DNA from: Bradyrhizobium sp. Tv2a-2
Lineage (GTDB): Bacteria; Pseudomonadota; Alphaproteobacteria; Rhizobiales; Xanthobacteraceae
Length of the DNA: 64,000 nucleotides
Assembly: GCF_000472425.1 (NCBI RefSeq)
Contig: NZ_AXAI01000022.1
Coordinates: 1-64,000, forward strand
Reading direction: 5' to 3'
Positions 25,611-34,751 of this stretch are shown here, one piece after another. The first letter of the stretch is position 1. The number at the start of each line of letters is the position of its first letter. The translations under genes were made by a program, and so were the position numbers. The notes beneath the pieces are model-generated. The model did not search any database. It was not told where the DNA came from and saw only the letters and a list, made by a program, of their open reading frames with translations.

Positions 25611-26450
25611 TCACAGCCACCGCTTCCGGCGCTTGAAGCTTTTCAAGTTCTTGAAACTCTTGCGCTGGTCGCCGGCGCCGCCGAGGTAGAATTCCTTGAC
25701 GTCCTCATTGTCGCGCAATTCCTCCGCGGTGCCGTCGAGCACGACCTTGCCCTGTTCCATGATGTAGCCGTGGCCGGCGACCGAGAGCGCGGCGCGCGCG
25801 TTCTGCTCTACCAGCAGGATGGTGACACCGAGGTCGCGGTTGATCTGCTTGATGATGGCGAACACCTCTTTCACCAGCAGCGGCGACAGGCCCATCGACG
25901 GTTCGTCCATCAGGATCATCTTGGGGCGCGCCATCAGCGCGCGGCCGATCGCGAGCATCTGCTGCTCGCCGCCGGAGAGATAGCCGGCCAGCCCCGTGCG
26001 CTCTTTCAGCCGCGGGAAATAGTTGAAGACCATCTCGATATCGGCATCGACCTTGCGATCGCTGCGCGTGAAGGCGCCGAGCTTGAGGTTTTCGAGCGAG
26101 GTCATGTCCGCGACGATGCGCCGGCCCTCCATCACCTGGAAAATGCCGCGGCGGACGATCTTGTCGGGATCGATGCCATCGATCCGCTCGCCGTCGAACA
26201 CGATCTCGCCGCGCGTGACCTCGCCGTCCTCGGTCTTGAGCAGGCCCGAGATCGCCTTCAGCGTGGTCGACTTGCCCGCGCCATTGGCGCCGAGCAGTGC
26301 GACGATCGCGCCTTTTGGAACTTCGAGGCTCAAGCCTCGCAGCACCAGGATCACGTCGTCGTACACCACCTCGATGTTGCGTACAGCGAGCAGGGGCGGC
26401 GCCGCGGCCGGGCCTGCTGCGGGACGTGTGATGTCGAGAGTTTCGACCAT
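25611..26450 (-). CDS. Branched-chain-type ABC transporter ATP-binding protein (LivF-like)
   Basis: The 279-residue ATPase carries Walker A GANGAGKST near residue 54, the Q-loop region, signature LSGGEQQMLAIGRALM and Walker B MILMDEPSMGLSP. The order and the PSMGLSP end are typical of LivF. It is the last gene of a leftward operon with permeases, binding protein and LivG-like ATPase (25.6-32.7 kb). The C-terminal tail RKSFKNLKSFKRRKRWL is unusually basic. GAGAGGT precedes the ATG. Confidence 0.93.
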   Translation of the reverse strand: MVETLDITRPAAGPAAAPPLLAVRNIEVVYDDVILVLRGLSLEVPKGAIVALLGANGAGKSTTLKAISGLLKTEDGEVTRGEIVFDGERIDGIDPDKIVRRGIFQVMEGRRIVADMTSLENLKLGAFTRSDRKVDADIEMVFNYFPRLKERTGLAGYLSGGEQQMLAIGRALMARPKMILMDEPSMGLSPLLVKEVFAIIKQINRDLGVTILLVEQNARAALSVAGHGYIMEQGKVVLDGTAEELRDNEDVKEFYLGGAGDQRKSFKNLKSFKRRKRWL

Positions 26451-26583
26451 GCTTGATGACCTCTCACTGTGGTCCCCCGCGAAGGCGGCGGACCACGTAC
26501 TTCTGAGACCGCCTGAGATTCACAGAGAAGCCCACGACGTACTCGATTTTAAGCTCACACGGAAATGGCGAGTGTGTGCTACT

Positions 26584-27864
26584 TCACCACCCGAACCATT
26601 CCGGCTTGCGCGGCAGCTCGACGGTCTTCACCTTCTCCAGCTTGATCGTGCCCTTGGCCATCAGGTCGTTGAGATTGCCGTCGGTCGCGCCGGAGACTTT
26701 CGCGCGATAGAGGTCGACCTTCATGGTGCCGCGATGGTCCTTCTCGGTCCAGGTCGAGGGGTTGCAGACGCCTTCCATGCCGGCGGGCACCCAGTCCTTC
26801 TTCTGGTAGAAGCCCTTGGCGACGTTGTCGCCGGTGGCGCCGCCGTTCTTGGCCGCCCAGTCCAGCGCTTCCTTCATGTACATCGCCGAGCAGACGGCCG
26901 CGATGTAGTGCACCGGGCGATAGACCTTGCCGGTGGGATCGGACATTTTCGAGATTTCCATCACCGTCTTCATGCCCGGCGCGTCGCCGCCCCAGGCCAC
27001 CGAGGTGCGCAAGGGGAACACGATGCCGTCGGCCGCATCGCCCGCGGTCTTGGCGCCGTTCTCATCCATGCCCCAGACATTGCCGAGGAACTGCACGTCG
27101 ACCCCGGCGGCCTTGCAGGCCTTCATCACCGAGATGTTGGAGGCTGCGGTGTTGCCGAGATAGGCATAGTTGGCGCCGGAGTTCTTCAGGCTCAGGCACT
27201 GCGCGGAATAGTCGCCGGGCGCGAGCGCAAAGACCAGCGGCGGCAGCACCTCGAAGCCGAGCTCGGTGGCGAGCGCTTCGCCCGCGGCCTTCGGCGCATT
27301 GGGGTAGGGATGGTTGGCGCCCATGTGGACGAATTTCGGCTTGCCCGGCTTGCCCTTGGCCTTCCAGTCATCGGCCGCCCACATCAGCATGGCGCGCAGT
27401 GCATCCGAATAGGTCGGACCGTAGAAGAAATTGTAGGGCGCGGGTTTTGCCTTGCCGCTCACGCCTTCGGGGTCGGTCAGCGCGGCCGCATAGGAGCCGG
27501 ACATATCCGGAATCTTGTCCTGGGCGAGGAAGCCGGTCAGTGCCTCGGTGTCGGCGGTGCCCCAGCCCATGATCGCAGCGACCTTGTTGTCGGGTGCCGA
27601 CCATTTCTTGTACAGCGCGATCGCGCGCGGCACCTGGTAACCGTAATCATTGCTGTCGACAGAGAGCTGCTTGCCGCCGATGCCGCCATTCTTGTTGATC
27701 CAGGCGAAGGTGTCGGCCACCGCCTGCCCGTAGGGCGTGCCGACATCGGACGTGCCGCCGGAGAGATCTTCCAGATGCCCGATCGAAATCTGTTGCGCAC
27801 TGGCCGAAGCCGTGCCGAGCAGCAGCGCCAGCGATACCGCGCTGAAAAGGGATTTGAATGTCAT
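26584..27864 (-). CDS. Branched-chain-type ABC transporter substrate-binding protein
   Basis: The 426-residue protein has signal peptide LFSAVSLALLLGTASASA and a mature LIV-type periplasmic-binding fold (ISIGHLEDLSGGTSDVGTPY at the start, DSNDYGYQVPRAIALYKKW, then GANYAYLGNTAASNISVMKACKAAG). Such proteins of 400-430 residues often bind aromatic or carboxylic ligands rather than amino acids. An acyl-CoA ligase in the same operon supports an aromatic or fatty acid ligand (inference). GGAGG precedes the ATG at good spacing. Confidence 0.93.
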   Translation of the reverse strand: MTFKSLFSAVSLALLLGTASASAQQISIGHLEDLSGGTSDVGTPYGQAVADTFAWINKNGGIGGKQLSVDSNDYGYQVPRAIALYKKWSAPDNKVAAIMGWGTADTEALTGFLAQDKIPDMSGSYAAALTDPEGVSGKAKPAPYNFFYGPTYSDALRAMLMWAADDWKAKGKPGKPKFVHMGANHPYPNAPKAAGEALATELGFEVLPPLVFALAPGDYSAQCLSLKNSGANYAYLGNTAASNISVMKACKAAGVDVQFLGNVWGMDENGAKTAGDAADGIVFPLRTSVAWGGDAPGMKTVMEISKMSDPTGKVYRPVHYIAAVCSAMYMKEALDWAAKNGGATGDNVAKGFYQKKDWVPAGMEGVCNPSTWTEKDHRGTMKVDLYRAKVSGATDGNLNDLMAKGTIKLEKVKTVELPRKPEWFGW

Positions 27865-27912
27865 TTGTTTTCCTCCGGTCTTTTGTTCGACGATGTTTGA
27901 GAGGCCAAAACC

Positions 27913-28986
27913 TCAGTGTGAGAACGGGTAGAGTTTCCAGTACATCTTGATCTGGCGCCAGCGGTGCGCGAGCCCGTCAGGCTCGAACATCAGGAACGCA
28001 ATGATGATCAGGCCGATCGCGATCTCGCGCAGGAAGGTGATGTTGTTGTTGAGCGACAGCGCGTGATCGATCGCGCTCCCCTTCAGGGACGCGCTGATCC
28101 ACTCCATCGATTCCGGCAGCAGAACCACGAAGGCGGTACCCATCAGCGTGCCCATGATCGAGCCGGTGCCACCAATGATGATCATGGCGAGAAACAGGAT
28201 GGAGCGCTCGATGCCGAAGCCTTCCTGCGAGATCACGAGCTGGTAATGCGCATAGAGTGCGCCGGCGATACCGGCAAAGAAGGCGGCAAGGCCGAACGAC
28301 AGCGTGCGGTATTTGGTGAGGTTGATGCCCATGATCTCCGCGGAGAGATAATGGTCGCGGATCGCGACCAGGGCGCGGCCGTCACGGGTGCGCATCAGGT
28401 TGGTGACGAGCAGGTAGCTCACGACGAGGTAGGCGAGCACGACATAGAAATATTGCCGGTCGCCGCGCAGCGTGTAGCCGAAGATCGAGAACGGATTGGC
28501 GCTCGCCGGCACCGAGCCGCCGGAAAACCATTCGGCGCGGGAGAAGAAATCGAGCAGGATGTACTGTGCGGCGAGCGTCGCGATGACGAGATAGAGCCCC
28601 TTCAGCCGCGCAGCCGGCAGGCCGAACACAAGGCCGACCAGCGCAGTGATCACTCCGGCGAGTGGGATCGCGAAGAAGACGGGAACGGGGAAATTGTTGT
28701 TGATGTAGGCCGAAGTGAAGGCCCCTAACAGGAAGAAGGCGGCGTGCCCGATCGAGATCTGGCCGGTGAAACCGACCAGGATGTTCAGCCCCAACGCTGC
28801 GATGGCGAAGATGCCGATCTGGATCGAGATGGCGAGCCAATATTCGCTGAAGAGCCGCGGTGCCAGGCAGAGCAGCACGACGCCGGCAATCGCGAAGTTG
28901 CGGCTGGTTTTGGTCGGGAAGATCGTGGTATCGGCCGCGTAAGAGGTGCGGAAATCGCCGGCTGGGATAAGGGTGGAGCTTGTCAT
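27913..28986 (-). CDS. Branched-chain-type ABC transporter permease (LivM-like)
   Basis: The 357-residue permease has about nine membrane segments and the LivM signature: ALGLNILVGFTGQISIGHAAFFLLGAFTSAYI near residues 70-101 and the coupling region FGLAAFFAGIAGALYAHYQL. The reading frame is open well upstream, but the ATG at 28984-28986 matches the family start and lies 2 nt after the stop of the LivH-like gene (TGATC-ATG), so it is the true start. It works with the LivH-like permease as the channel dimer. Confidence 0.93.
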   Translation of the reverse strand: MTSSTLIPAGDFRTSYAADTTIFPTKTSRNFAIAGVVLLCLAPRLFSEYWLAISIQIGIFAIAALGLNILVGFTGQISIGHAAFFLLGAFTSAYINNNFPVPVFFAIPLAGVITALVGLVFGLPAARLKGLYLVIATLAAQYILLDFFSRAEWFSGGSVPASANPFSIFGYTLRGDRQYFYVVLAYLVVSYLLVTNLMRTRDGRALVAIRDHYLSAEIMGINLTKYRTLSFGLAAFFAGIAGALYAHYQLVISQEGFGIERSILFLAMIIIGGTGSIMGTLMGTAFVVLLPESMEWISASLKGSAIDHALSLNNNITFLREIAIGLIIIAFLMFEPDGLAHRWRQIKMYWKLYPFSH

Positions 28987-28988
28987 GA

Positions 28989-29882
28989 TCAGATCCGCTC
29001 GATGTCCTTGGTGCCGAACAGGCCGTAGGGCTTGATCATCAGGATAATGATCAGAACGTAGAACGGCGCGATTTCGTAGAGATTGCCCCAGTGCAGGAAC
29101 TGGCTGTCGACATATTGGGCGACGTTTTCCAAAAGGCCAATGATGATGCCGCCCAGCACGGCGCCGCCGATGGAGTCGAGCCCGCCGAGGATCGCCGCCG
29201 GAAACACCTTGATGCCGTAGGCCGACAGTCCCGAGGAGACGCCATTGACGACGGCGACCACGACGCCGGCAACGGCGGAGACGGTGGCCGAAATCGCCCA
29301 AGCCATCGCGAATACGCTTTTCACGGAGATGCCGAGCGACTGCGCCACCTGCTGGTTGAAGGCGGTCGCGCGCATCGCAAGACCGTATTTCGAGGCGCGG
29401 AAGAACCATGCCATGCCGACCATCATGGCAAGCGAGACCACCAAGCTCATGAGATAGACGGTCTGGATCTGCAGGCCCAGGAAATCGACCGACTGGCTCT
29501 GGAACACCCGCGGGAAGGGCTGCGGGTTGACGCCGAAGATCCATTTCAGCGCGGCCTGGAACACGGTGGAGAGGCCGATGGTCACCATGATCACCGAGAT
29601 GATCGGCTCGCCGATCATCGGTCTTAGAATCACGACCTGGATGGCGATGCCGAAGACGAACATGAATACGAGCGTCAGCGGCATGCCGAGCCAGAACGGC
29701 ACCTGGAATTTGGTGAGCAGCGCCCAGCAAACCCAGGCGCCGATCAGGAGCAGTTCACCTTGGGCGAAGTTGACGACCTGGGTCGCCTTGTAGATCAGGA
29801 CAAACGACATCGCGACCACGCCATAGAGCGTGCCGACGACGAGGCCGTTGACCAGGAGCTGGATGAGGAATGCGAGGTTCAT
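28989..29882 (-). CDS. Branched-chain-type ABC transporter permease (LivH-like)
   Basis: The 297-residue permease has about eight membrane segments and the LivH pattern NGLVVGTLYGVVAMSFVLIYKATQVVNFAQGEL (residues 9-41) and the segment AWAISATVSAVAGVVVAVVNG. The start is placed at the ATG 29880-29882, where the family homology begins; an earlier in-frame start would add 11 residues without hydrophobic character. It is followed 2 nt later by the LivM-like gene. Upstream, 81 nt separate it from the acyl-CoA ligase gene, and that gap contains a CCTCTCCCCGCAAGCGGGGC hairpin. Confidence 0.93.
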   Translation of the reverse strand: MNLAFLIQLLVNGLVVGTLYGVVAMSFVLIYKATQVVNFAQGELLLIGAWVCWALLTKFQVPFWLGMPLTLVFMFVFGIAIQVVILRPMIGEPIISVIMVTIGLSTVFQAALKWIFGVNPQPFPRVFQSQSVDFLGLQIQTVYLMSLVVSLAMMVGMAWFFRASKYGLAMRATAFNQQVAQSLGISVKSVFAMAWAISATVSAVAGVVVAVVNGVSSGLSAYGIKVFPAAILGGLDSIGGAVLGGIIIGLLENVAQYVDSQFLHWGNLYEIAPFYVLIIILMIKPYGLFGTKDIERI

Positions 29883-29963
29883 GCTCTTGTATGCGATGCT
29901 AACCTCTCCCCGCAAGCGGGGCGAGGTGACGGTACCGACCTTCGCTTTGAAAATGGAGAGGGC

Positions 29964-31895
29964 TCACTCCGCGGCCTCCGCGAAACGAGCTTCGCTTGCC
30001 AGATCCACCACCCGCAAGCTCGTTCGAACCCGCTGGGTTGAGCCATCCTGGAATCGGATCACGGTGTCGACGGGGATGGTGGGCTCACCCCGATAGATCG
30101 CGTCGATGATGTCGGCGTATTTCTCGTTGATGACGCCGCGGCGGACTTTTCGCGTGCGGGTCAACTCGCCGTCGTCGGCGTCGAGCTCCTTGTAGAGCAG
30201 CAGGAATTTCGAGATGCGCTGCGCCGGCGGCAGCGTGGCGTTGACAGCCTCGACCTCCTTCTGCAGGAGCGCATACACTTCCGGGCGCGAGGCGAGATCG
30301 GTGTAGGTGGTGAACGAGATGCGGTTTTTCTCGGCCCATTTGGAGATGATGGAATAGCGAATGCAGATCATCGCCGCGAGCGCCTCGCGGCCGGCGCCGA
30401 GCACCACGGCTTCCGCGATATAGGTCGAGAATTTCAGCTTGTTCTCGATATATTGCGGCGAGAAGCGCTCGCCGCGCGAGGTTTCCGCGAGATCCTTGAT
30501 GCGGTCGATGACGACGAGCTGTTTCGTGTCGTTGAAATAGCCGGCATCGCCGGAATGCATCCAGCCGTCTTTGATGTCGGCCACTGACGATTCCGGGTTC
30601 TTGTAGTAGCCCAGGAACATGTTCGGATGGCGTACCACGATCTCGCCGACGCCATGCACGTCCGGCTGCTCGATGCGGATCTCGATATCGTCGGCCATCG
30701 GCACGCCTGTGGTATCGGGATTGACCTTGTCGGTGGGATGCAGGGTGTAGGCGCCGAGCAGCTCGGTCTGGCCATAGAGCGTGCGCAAGGGCACGCCCAT
30801 CGCCTGGAAGAATTTGAACGTGTCAGGCCCGAGCGCGGCACCGCCGGTGGCAGCCGAGCGCAGGCGCGTAAAGCCCAGCCGGTCGCGCAGCGCGCGGAAC
30901 AGCAGCATGTCGGCGACAGCGGAATGATGACCTTTCTCGATCGCTGAAAGTCCGGTCTTCATGCCGAGCTCGTACAGGCCTTGCTTGAAAGGCGAGGCAT
31001 CCATTACGCGCGCGCGGACATCGGCAGCGATCGACTCCCAGACGCGCGGTGCGAACAGCACGAAGGTCGGCGCGATCTCGCGGAAATCGTTCATCATGGT
31101 GTCGGGCTCTTCGACGAAGTTGACCTTCATCCGGCACAACAGGCCTTTGCCGAGCACGTAAACCTGTTCCATGATCCAGGGCAGCGGCAGCACCGAGACA
31201 TATTCGTCCTCCGGTCCCTTGGGATCGCAGCAAAGATACGTCGCACAATGCCTGAGCACGCGCCCCGCGGCGAGCATAGCGAGCTTCGGGTGCGATGTGG
31301 TGCCTGAGGTCGTGCAGAGGATCGCGACGTGCTCGCCCTTGGTCGCATCGACGAGCTGGTCGTAGAGCGCGGGCTCGCGCGAGGCGCGGGCGCGGCCCAT
31401 CTCCGCGAGCTTGTCGGCCGGCATCAGCCGCGGGTCGTCATATTTGCGCATCCCGCGCGGATCGGAATAGACGATATGCTTCAGCTTCGGCACGCGGTCA
31501 GCAAGCGTCAGCAGCTTGTCGACCTGCTCCTCATCCTCGGCAAAGACGAGCTTGGCCTCGCCATAATTGAGGAGATAGGCGGCTTCCTCGTCCAGCACGT
31601 CGCGATAGAGGCCGAGGCTCAGGGCGCCAAGTGCGTGGCTCGCGATCTCTGCCGCGACCCAGTCGGGCCGGTTGTCGCCGATGATGCCGATGACATCACC
31701 TTTTCCGATGCCGAGTTCGACCATGCCGAGCGCGAAGTCATGTACGCGGGCCTGGTAGTCGTTCCAGGTGAACAGGCGCCAGAGGCCGAGATCCTTCTCG
31801 CGCAGCGCGATCTCGCTGCCATGCTCGCGCGCATTGAGGCGCAAGAGTTTTGGATAGGTGTCGGCCTGCGCGACGCGGCCCGCATAATCCATCAT
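29964..31895 (-). CDS. AMP-forming acyl-CoA synthetase inside an ABC transporter operon
   Basis: The 643-residue enzyme is of the long-chain acyl-CoA synthetase type: phosphate loop CTTSGTTSHPKLAML near residue 190, YGQTELLGAYTLHP, DGWMHSGDAGYFNDTKQLVVIDRIKDL and RGERFSPQYIENKL. The catalytic lysine region near the C terminus (ELTRTRKVRRGVINEKY) is present. It activates a carboxylic acid with ATP and CoA. Its ATG overlaps the stop of the LivG-like ATPase gene (ATGA), and transporter permeases follow, so it is probably coupled to uptake: acid in, CoA ester out. The substrate could be an aromatic, cinnamic or medium-chain acid; the sequence does not decide. Confidence 0.93.
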   Translation of the reverse strand: MMDYAGRVAQADTYPKLLRLNAREHGSEIALREKDLGLWRLFTWNDYQARVHDFALGMVELGIGKGDVIGIIGDNRPDWVAAEIASHALGALSLGLYRDVLDEEAAYLLNYGEAKLVFAEDEEQVDKLLTLADRVPKLKHIVYSDPRGMRKYDDPRLMPADKLAEMGRARASREPALYDQLVDATKGEHVAILCTTSGTTSHPKLAMLAAGRVLRHCATYLCCDPKGPEDEYVSVLPLPWIMEQVYVLGKGLLCRMKVNFVEEPDTMMNDFREIAPTFVLFAPRVWESIAADVRARVMDASPFKQGLYELGMKTGLSAIEKGHHSAVADMLLFRALRDRLGFTRLRSAATGGAALGPDTFKFFQAMGVPLRTLYGQTELLGAYTLHPTDKVNPDTTGVPMADDIEIRIEQPDVHGVGEIVVRHPNMFLGYYKNPESSVADIKDGWMHSGDAGYFNDTKQLVVIDRIKDLAETSRGERFSPQYIENKLKFSTYIAEAVVLGAGREALAAMICIRYSIISKWAEKNRISFTTYTDLASRPEVYALLQKEVEAVNATLPPAQRISKFLLLYKELDADDGELTRTRKVRRGVINEKYADIIDAIYRGEPTIPVDTVIRFQDGSTQRVRTSLRVVDLASEARFAEAAE

Positions 31896-32719
31896 GCCGC
31901 ATTCTCCGCACGCGACGGCGCCGGCTGCTCCTCGGGATCGACCAGCACCTCGTCCTCTTCACCCAGATAGGCGCGCTTGACATGGGGATCGGCGAGCACG
32001 GAAGCCGGATCGCCTTCCGCGATCTTGCGGCCGAAATCCAGCACCATGACGCGGTGGGAGATATCCATCACCACGCCCATGTCGTGCTCGATCATCACCA
32101 CCGTCATCCCGAACTCTTCGTTCAGGTCGACGATGTAGCGCGCCATGTCCTCCTTCTCTTCGAAGTTCATGCCGGCCATCGGCTCGTCGAGCAGGATCAG
32201 CTTCGGCTCCAGCGCCATGGCGCGGGCCAGCTCGACCCGTTTGCGCAAACCGTAGGGCAAGGTTCCGGCTTGCGCTTTCCGCACCGACTGCAAATCGAGG
32301 AAATCGATGATCTCCTCGACCTTGCGACGATGCTCCAGCTCCTCGCGCCGCGCGCCGGTAAGCCAGTATAGCGAGCCCGTAATGAAATTGTTCTTCAGCA
32401 GGTGATGCCGCCCGACCATGATATTGTCGAGCACGCTCATGTGGTGGAACAGCGCGAGATTCTGGAAGGTGCGGCCGATGCCAAGGGAGGCGCGGGCATT
32501 GGGGTTGAGCGGGGTGATGTCGCGGCCGCGATAGATCAGCTTGCCCTCGCTCGGCCGGTAGCGGCCGGAGATGCAATTGACCATGGAGGTTTTGCCGGCG
32601 CCGTTGGGGCCGATGATGGAGAACAACTCGCCGTCCCTGACGCCGAAATCGACCTCGGTCAGCGCGCGCACGCCGCCGAACCGCAAGCACACTCCACGCG
32701 CCGCAAGAATATCGTCCAC
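31892..32719 (-). CDS. Branched-chain-type ABC transporter ATP-binding protein (LivG-like)
   Basis: The 275-residue ATPase has Walker A GPNGAGKTS near residue 37, the LivG-specific stretch FQNLALFHHMSVLDNIMVGRH, signature LPYGLRKRVELARAMA (LPYG in place of LSGG, usual in LivG) and Walker B LILLDEPMAGMN. The C-terminal tail ending PEEQPAPSRAENAA is longer than usual. GTG at 32717-32719 is preferred because GGAGG lies 6 nt upstream; a TTG one codon earlier is in frame. It is the first gene of the operon, divergent from a Crp/Fnr regulator. Confidence 0.93.
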   Translation of the reverse strand: MDDILAARGVCLRFGGVRALTEVDFGVRDGELFSIIGPNGAGKTSMVNCISGRYRPSEGKLIYRGRDITPLNPNARASLGIGRTFQNLALFHHMSVLDNIMVGRHHLLKNNFITGSLYWLTGARREELEHRRKVEEIIDFLDLQSVRKAQAGTLPYGLRKRVELARAMALEPKLILLDEPMAGMNFEEKEDMARYIVDLNEEFGMTVVMIEHDMGVVMDISHRVMVLDFGRKIAEGDPASVLADPHVKRAYLGEEDEVLVDPEEQPAPSRAENAA

Positions 32720-33034
32720 CAAACCCCTCCCGGATGCGGCACCTTGAGGCGCTCTAAATCCCGTGTCGTCCTAAAGGACCGATCCTATATCGGTCGTTTT
32801 TTACCCGCCATGCGACCATTTATGATTTTGGTTGCCGCAGGGCGTCCTTCTCAACAATGCCGCACCCATCGGGCCTTGGAGCCTCGTCCGAGCGCGATGG
32901 TCCTCAATAGGGTAAAGCAATAGTTTGAAATGTCTTTTGCCGGACAATTCGCCGGCAATTTTCGGTGGCATTGTTGCAGTGCAATATGAAAATCCTTTAT
33001 GAGGCGACCTGGTTGGTATCGCACTGGTTAGTGC
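32720..33034. promoter_or_regulatory. Divergent control region: ABC operon / Crp-Fnr gene
   Basis: This 315-nt gap holds three inverted repeats. GACCGAT-CCTAT-ATCGGTC is at 32777-32795 and is followed on the + strand by GTTTTTT. TTGCCGG-N8-CCGGCAA is at 32937-32958. TTGCA-G-TGCAA is at 32974-32984. The first lies about 58 nt upstream of the operon start, the other two 50-98 nt upstream of the regulator start. They are candidate operators for the Crp/Fnr-type product; none has the classical TGTGA or TTGAT half-site. Confidence 0.5.
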
Positions 33035-33709
33035 ATGATCGCTGAGGATTACCTGCGGCGGATCGCGATCTGGTCGCGCGAGCTCGACGCGCGCGAGATC
33101 GAGATGGCGCGCGGCGGCATTGTCGAGAGGTCCTATGCGGCGGGCGAGTCGATCTTCGTCCGCGGCGACCATTTCGACTACTGGACTGGCGTGGTCTCCG
33201 GGCTCGCCCGGATGGGCATCGTCTCGCGCGAGGGCAAGACCACGAGTTTCACCGGTCTCACCGCCGGTGCCTGGTTCGGCGAGGGCACCATGCTCAAGAA
33301 GGAGGCTCGGCGCTACGACGTGGTAGCGCTGCGCGACACGCGTCTCGCTCTGATGGACCGCACGACCTTCTTCTGGTTGTACGAGCACTCTGCCGCCTTT
33401 AACCGCTTCCTGGTGGTCCAGCTCAACGAGCGTCTCGGCCAGTTCATCGGCCTGGTCGAATATGGCCGGACGCTGGACGCCACCGCGCGGCTGGCGCGCT
33501 CCATCGCCTGGCTGTTCAACCCGATCCTATACCCCGATCTCAGCCGGCATATCGAGATAACCCAGGAGGAAATCGGAGCGTTGTCAGGCATCTCCCGGCA
33601 GAATGCCAACCAGTGTCTGAAGCGGCTGGAGCGGGAAGGGCTGCTGCGGCTCGAATACGGCGGGGTGACCATTGTCGACCTGGAGCGGCTGCGTGGCTAC
33701 GGGGATTAG
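33035..33709 (+). CDS. Crp/Fnr family transcriptional regulator
   Basis: The 224-residue regulator has an N-terminal cyclic-nucleotide-binding-like barrel (residues about 25-125; GLTAGAWFGEGTMLKKEARRYDVVAL is the usual G-x-W-FGE turn) and a C-terminal winged helix (ITQEEIGALSGISRQNANQCLKRLEREGLL, recognition helix near SRQNANQCLKRL). There are no N-terminal cysteines, so it is not an Fe-S oxygen sensor of the Fnr type. The arginine-serine pair that holds cAMP in Crp is also not obvious, so its effector is unknown. It is divergent from the ABC/acyl-CoA ligase operon and is the natural candidate to control it. Confidence 0.92.
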   Translation: MIAEDYLRRIAIWSRELDAREIEMARGGIVERSYAAGESIFVRGDHFDYWTGVVSGLARMGIVSREGKTTSFTGLTAGAWFGEGTMLKKEARRYDVVALRDTRLALMDRTTFFWLYEHSAAFNRFLVVQLNERLGQFIGLVEYGRTLDATARLARSIAWLFNPILYPDLSRHIEITQEEIGALSGISRQNANQCLKRLEREGLLRLEYGGVTIVDLERLRGYGD

Positions 33710-33761
33710 CGAGCGGGCTGACGGGATAGGTCAGTTCGCTGAGGCAACCGACTGATTTGAA

Positions 33762-34604
33762 TCAGCTTCGGCATGCCCGCGGCGGCTTCTTCGCCAGCTC
33801 GGCCGCCATGGCCGAGATCAGCGGCTTCATGAAGAAAGCGTCATTCGCCGGCGTGATGTCCGTGCGCAGGCCATGTGCTTGCAGTTCGCCCGAGACAGCC
33901 GGTCCGACCGAGGCGATCGCGGTGCGCGTCAATCCCTCGCGCAAGGTAGCCTCGCAATTGTGAGCGCGGGCGGCTTCGACCAGGCGGCGGACCTGGCCCA
34001 GATTCGTCAGCGCGATGGCATCGATCTGGCCCGCGGCCATCTCCTCGATCGCGGTGACGATCTTGCCGTCGGCGGCCTTGGGGTCATAGACGTAAGGCAG
34101 CACGGTCTCGACGTCGGCGCCCCATGCCTTGATGGCGCCGATCAGCGCCGAATGGTCCTTGTCCGGATAGAGCTGCAGCGCCAGCCGATGCTCCTTCAAT
34201 TCGACGCGCGACAGCATCTCGGCGACGCCTTCGGAGGTCGGCTTTTCGGTGGTCTGCTGTGGCTCGAGCCCGATCTCGCGCAAGGCGCGCCCGGGCTTCG
34301 GGCCGCGGGTGAATTTGCGCGCCTTGGCGAGGCTCGCGACAAAGTCCGCATCGTTGCCGACCCGCCGCGCCACTTTCATCAGCCGCCGCAGGCCCTCGCC
34401 GGTCAGCAGCACCAGATCGTCGAACGGCTTTTCAATGAAACGGGCGATGAAGGCCTCGACCGGCGCGGGATCGGGGGCATCATGGATCTCGAACATCGGG
34501 CATTGCACGACGTCGGCGCCCTGTTCCGCCAGGAGGCGCGAAAACTGTGCCTCCTCGCGCGTTTCCAGGATCAGGATGCGGTAACCGTTAAGCCTGTCGG
34601 CCAT
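33762..34604 (-). CDS. hemD: Uroporphyrinogen-III synthase family protein (HemD-like)
   Basis: The 280-residue protein has the two-domain HemD fold: RILILETREEAQFSRLLAEQGADVVQCPMFEI at the start, FDDLVLLTGEGLRRLMKVARR, LYPDKDHSALIGAIKAWGADVETVLPYVYDP, and DAIALTNLGQVRRLVEAA. It should close hydroxymethylbilane to uroporphyrinogen III for haem, sirohaem or cobalamin. Identity among HemD proteins is low, so the call rests on overall pattern. No hemC or other tetrapyrrole gene is near, so it may be a second copy with a special role such as sirohaem supply. It is convergent with the Crp/Fnr gene; the ribosome site is weak. Confidence 0.85.
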   Translation of the reverse strand: MADRLNGYRILILETREEAQFSRLLAEQGADVVQCPMFEIHDAPDPAPVEAFIARFIEKPFDDLVLLTGEGLRRLMKVARRVGNDADFVASLAKARKFTRGPKPGRALREIGLEPQQTTEKPTSEGVAEMLSRVELKEHRLALQLYPDKDHSALIGAIKAWGADVETVLPYVYDPKAADGKIVTAIEEMAAGQIDAIALTNLGQVRRLVEAARAHNCEATLREGLTRTAIASVGPAVSGELQAHGLRTDITPANDAFFMKPLISAMAAELAKKPPRACRS

Positions 34605-34751
34605 GCTCTTGTCTCTTAAAGCGTCATCTCAACGACAACGAGCCACTTTTTGTTCATCCTGACTCCCAAGGTGTGCTTGGCGCAAGGGCGATGGCTCTGA
34701 TAGAGCAGGGCGCAAAATCCGCTCCTGCTCAAGGGTTAATCAGGCCGTTCC

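Noticed and set aside
32777..32801. Rho-independent terminator at the GACCGAT hairpin
   Set aside because: A hairpin plus T6 is present on the + strand, but no rightward gene ends before it, so it is listed as a possible operator instead.
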